Positions 6,341 through 7,452 of a DNA stretch of 7,452 nt are shown one piece after another. A program made the translations under genes and the position numbers. Source of the stretch: Syntrophaceae bacterium UBA6255 (GTDB lineage: Bacteria > Desulfobacterota > Syntrophia > Syntrophales > Smithellaceae); assembly GCA_002441205.1 (NCBI GenBank), contig DJVN01000022.1:915-8366 (forward strand). The letters are read 5' to 3'. The notes beneath the pieces were generated by a model. That model was not told the DNA's origin and made no database searches. It saw only the letters and a list, made by a program, of their open reading frames with translations. Position 1 is the stretch's first letter, and every line of letters starts with the position of its first letter.

Positions 6341-6354
6341 TGCCCTTTAGGGTA
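6341..6354. repeat. Hairpin with TTTA loop, right copy
   Basis: TGCCC-TTTA-GGGTA forms a 5-bp stem with the same loop and the same G-T pair as 5961-5974. It overlaps the small palindrome GGCACAGTGCC (6334-6344), so the two structures would compete. Confidence 0.5.
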
Positions 6355-6367
6355 AAAATCAAGGCTC

Positions 6368-6407
6368 ATTAAAAACAAAGGAGGTTAAAGATATTTCTTT
6401 AACCTCC
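6368..6407 (-). terminator. Rho-independent terminator of the ATP synthase operon
   Basis: On the minus strand an 11-bp perfect stem (GGAGGTTAAAG at 6397-6407 pairing with CTTTAACCTCC at 6380-6390, 6-nt loop) is followed by TTTGTTTTTAA (6369-6379). This is a standard intrinsic terminator, about 115 bp beyond the atpC stop. On the plus strand no T-run follows the stem, so it should not act efficiently on M16C transcripts. Confidence 0.85.
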
Positions 6408-6453
6408 GCAACTTCATAACTTAAATTTTAAGTTCAAAATGGTTTAGTGTTGC

Positions 6454-6471
6454 CCTCTGCTAATGCAGAGG
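6454..6471. repeat. Hairpin between atpC and its terminator
   Basis: CCTCTGC (6454-6460) pairs perfectly with GCAGAGG (6465-6471) around TAAT. AGTGT lies just before it (6446-6450), and AGTTCGTC follows it (6474-6481) as after bulged hairpin B. It is therefore probably another member of the repeat family. In the atp transcript it would lie in the 3' untranslated region. Confidence 0.6.
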
Positions 6472-6520
6472 ACAGTTCGTCCAACAAATTTCAGTGCGCT
6501 TTGCTTCTAAAATTTGGGAC

Positions 6521-6928
6521 TCACTGTTTTTCGGCCACACTGATGCGCGCAATGGCTCTGGCCAGGGCAGCGCGCATGATTTCAAATTCGGCATCCTCTT
6601 TGGTCAACTGACCCAGCCGGGACTCAGCGTTATCTTTTGCTCTCATCGCTCTCTCTTTATCAATATCATCATATCTTTCGGCTGTTTCAATTAAAATTGT
6701 AACCTTATCAGAAGTAACTTCAGCATAGCCGGTATTAACCGCATAGTAAGTCTTTTTACCGTCTTTAACAAAACTCAGTTCACCAATATCCACAGAACTT
6801 AAAAAGGGTTCATGGCCGCGTAATACGCCAAACTCTCCTTCCGTTCCTGGAATGGTAACTTCTTCTATTTTACCGGAAAAAGCCATCTTTTCCGGGGTCA
6901 CAATTTCCAGCTTTAATTCATCCGCCAT
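6521..6928 (-). CDS. atpC: F1F0 ATP synthase epsilon subunit
   Basis: This is the epsilon subunit of the F1 central stalk, which couples rotation to the catalytic head and restrains ATP hydrolysis. The 135 residues match the usual family length. The N-terminal beta-sandwich (about 1-85) carries the family signature PGTEGEFGVLRGHEP (27-41) and NTGYAEV (65-71). The C-terminal helical hairpin (about 88-133) is complete, so the regulatory arm is present. It lies 22 bp downstream of atpD on the same strand, as in standard atp operons, with GGAG at 6936-6939, 7 nt before the ATG. It is the last gene of the operon, because a strong terminator follows and the next gene beyond is convergent. Confidence 0.97.
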   Translation of the reverse strand: MADELKLEIVTPEKMAFSGKIEEVTIPGTEGEFGVLRGHEPFLSSVDIGELSFVKDGKKTYYAVNTGYAEVTSDKVTILIETAERYDDIDKERAMRAKDNAESRLGQLTKEDAEFEIMRAALARAIARISVAEKQ

Positions 6929-6950
6929 TTACTTTCTCCAGCAATATTAA

Positions 6951-7452
6951 TTAACCGGCAATCTTCTTGGCTTTTTCCACAGCCTCTTCAATACCGCCAA
7001 CCATGTAGAATGCCTGCTCGGGCAGTTCATCGTGTTTGCCTTCCAGTATTTCTTTGAAACCCCTGATTGTATCCGGAACGGAAACAAATTTACCTTCCGT
7101 ACCGGTAAACTGAGCGGCAACAAAGAAGGGCTGGGACAGGAATCTCTGAATTTTTCTCGCCCTGCTGACCGTTTGTTTATCTTCTTCAGACAGTTCATCC
7201 ATTCCCAGAATGGCAATGATGTCCTGAAGGTCTTTATATTTCTGCAGCGTTACTTGTACCTGACGTGCGACCTTGTAATGTTCCTCACCCAGAATATTGG
7301 GATCAAGAATACGGGATGTTGAATCCAGGGGATCCACCGCGGGATAAATACCGAGTTCCGCAATTGGACGGGACAAAACGACTGTTCCGTCGAGATGCGC
7401 GAAGGTTGTCGCGGGAGCGGGGTCGGTCAAGTCGTCGGCGGGCACGTACACG
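6951..7452 (-). CDS. atpD: F1F0 ATP synthase beta subunit, C-terminal part (cut by window edge)
   Basis: This is the catalytic beta subunit of F1. Only the last 166 residues are in the window. The reading frame is open to the right edge, and the GTG at 7451 is an internal valine (VYVPADDLTDP), not a start. Visible landmarks are PADDLTDPAPATTFAHLD (residues 4-21 of the fragment), the highly conserved YPAVDPLDSTSR (36-47) and the DELSEED loop (85-91) that contacts the gamma subunit. The Walker A and B motifs lie upstream, outside the window. The C-terminus ends EKAKKIAG. atpC follows after 22 bp in the same operon. Confidence 0.97.
   Translation of the reverse strand, partial: VYVPADDLTDPAPATTFAHLDGTVVLSRPIAELGIYPAVDPLDSTSRILDPNILGEEHYKVARQVQVTLQKYKDLQDIIAILGMDELSEEDKQTVSRARKIQRFLSQPFFVAAQFTGTEGKFVSVPDTIRGFKEILEGKHDELPEQAFYMVGGIEEAVEKAKKIAG

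Larger units (their letters stand above)
5922..6520. other. 600-bp gene-free convergent junction filled with repeats
   Basis: Between the M16C stop and the atpC stop I see no credible gene on either strand. The open frames here start without a ribosome binding site, and their Arg/Leu/Pro-rich translations follow the repeats. The stretch holds a cluster of hairpins and short direct repeats (about 5925-6360), the atp operon terminator (6368-6407), another hairpin (6454-6471) and an inverted repeat CAAATTT/AAATTTG (6485-6491 and 6510-6516) just beyond atpC. Extragenic palindrome clusters of the REP/BIME type are typically found at such 3'-3' junctions. Confidence 0.8.

Noticed and set aside
5922..6360. 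Remnant of an insertion sequence
   Set aside because: No transposase fragment is recognisable in any frame, and there are no clear terminal inverted repeats with a target duplication. An extragenic palindrome cluster fits better.
6377..6386. Consensus-like AAAGGAGG on the plus strand as a ribosome binding site
   Set aside because: No start codon with an open frame follows at a usable distance. The sequence is one arm of the minus-strand terminator.
5925..6488. CRISPR array
   Set aside because: The repeated units are diverged, short and unevenly spaced, each contains its own hairpin, and there are no unique spacers of constant length and no cas genes.
7449..7451. GTG as start codon of the right-hand gene
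   Set aside because: The translation is the internal, highly conserved part of the F1 beta subunit and the frame remains open to the window edge. The gene is cut, not complete.

Overview
The window looks like chromosomal DNA of a Gram-negative bacterium, most likely a member of the Desulfobacterota (former Deltaproteobacteria). This is inferred from the style of the proteins: the F1-ATPase beta/epsilon sequences, a TrmA-family methyltransferase with Fe-S cysteines, and a PreP-like M16C protease. No rRNA or other firm taxonomic marker is present. I see no tRNA, CRISPR array, prophage, toxin-antitoxin pair or intact insertion sequence.

Layout from left to right. A 20-bp perfect palindrome opens the window. 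On the minus strand follow a lysine-rich protein with a helical head and a histone-H1-like tail (46-606) and a TrmA/RlmD-type rRNA uracil-5-methyltransferase (721 to about 1893). A divergent intergenic region of about 130 bp leads to two plus-strand genes: a rhomboid intramembrane protease with an N-terminal zinc ribbon (2024-2863) and a 993-residue M16C peptidase of the PreP/Cym1 type (2940-5921). From 5922 to 6520 there is no gene. This stretch is packed with related inverted and direct repeats and also holds the rho-independent terminator of the minus-strand ATP synthase operon. The right edge carries atpC (6521-6928) and the 3' part of atpD (6951 to the edge), both minus strand.

The genes are mostly housekeeping: rRNA modification, proteolysis in the membrane and of released peptides, and ATP synthesis. 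The rhomboid and M16C genes are 76 bp apart on one strand with no visible terminator between them, so co-transcription is plausible. atpD and atpC are clearly one operon.

The most notable part is the 600-bp convergent junction between the M16C gene and atpC. It contains at least three hairpins of identical build (5-bp stem, one-base 5' bulge, 5-bp stem, 3-nt loop) whose stems differ by compensatory changes. They are embedded in short direct repeats with a spacing of about 62-63 bp. This resembles a REP/BIME-like extragenic palindrome family. I do not recognise it as a named family.
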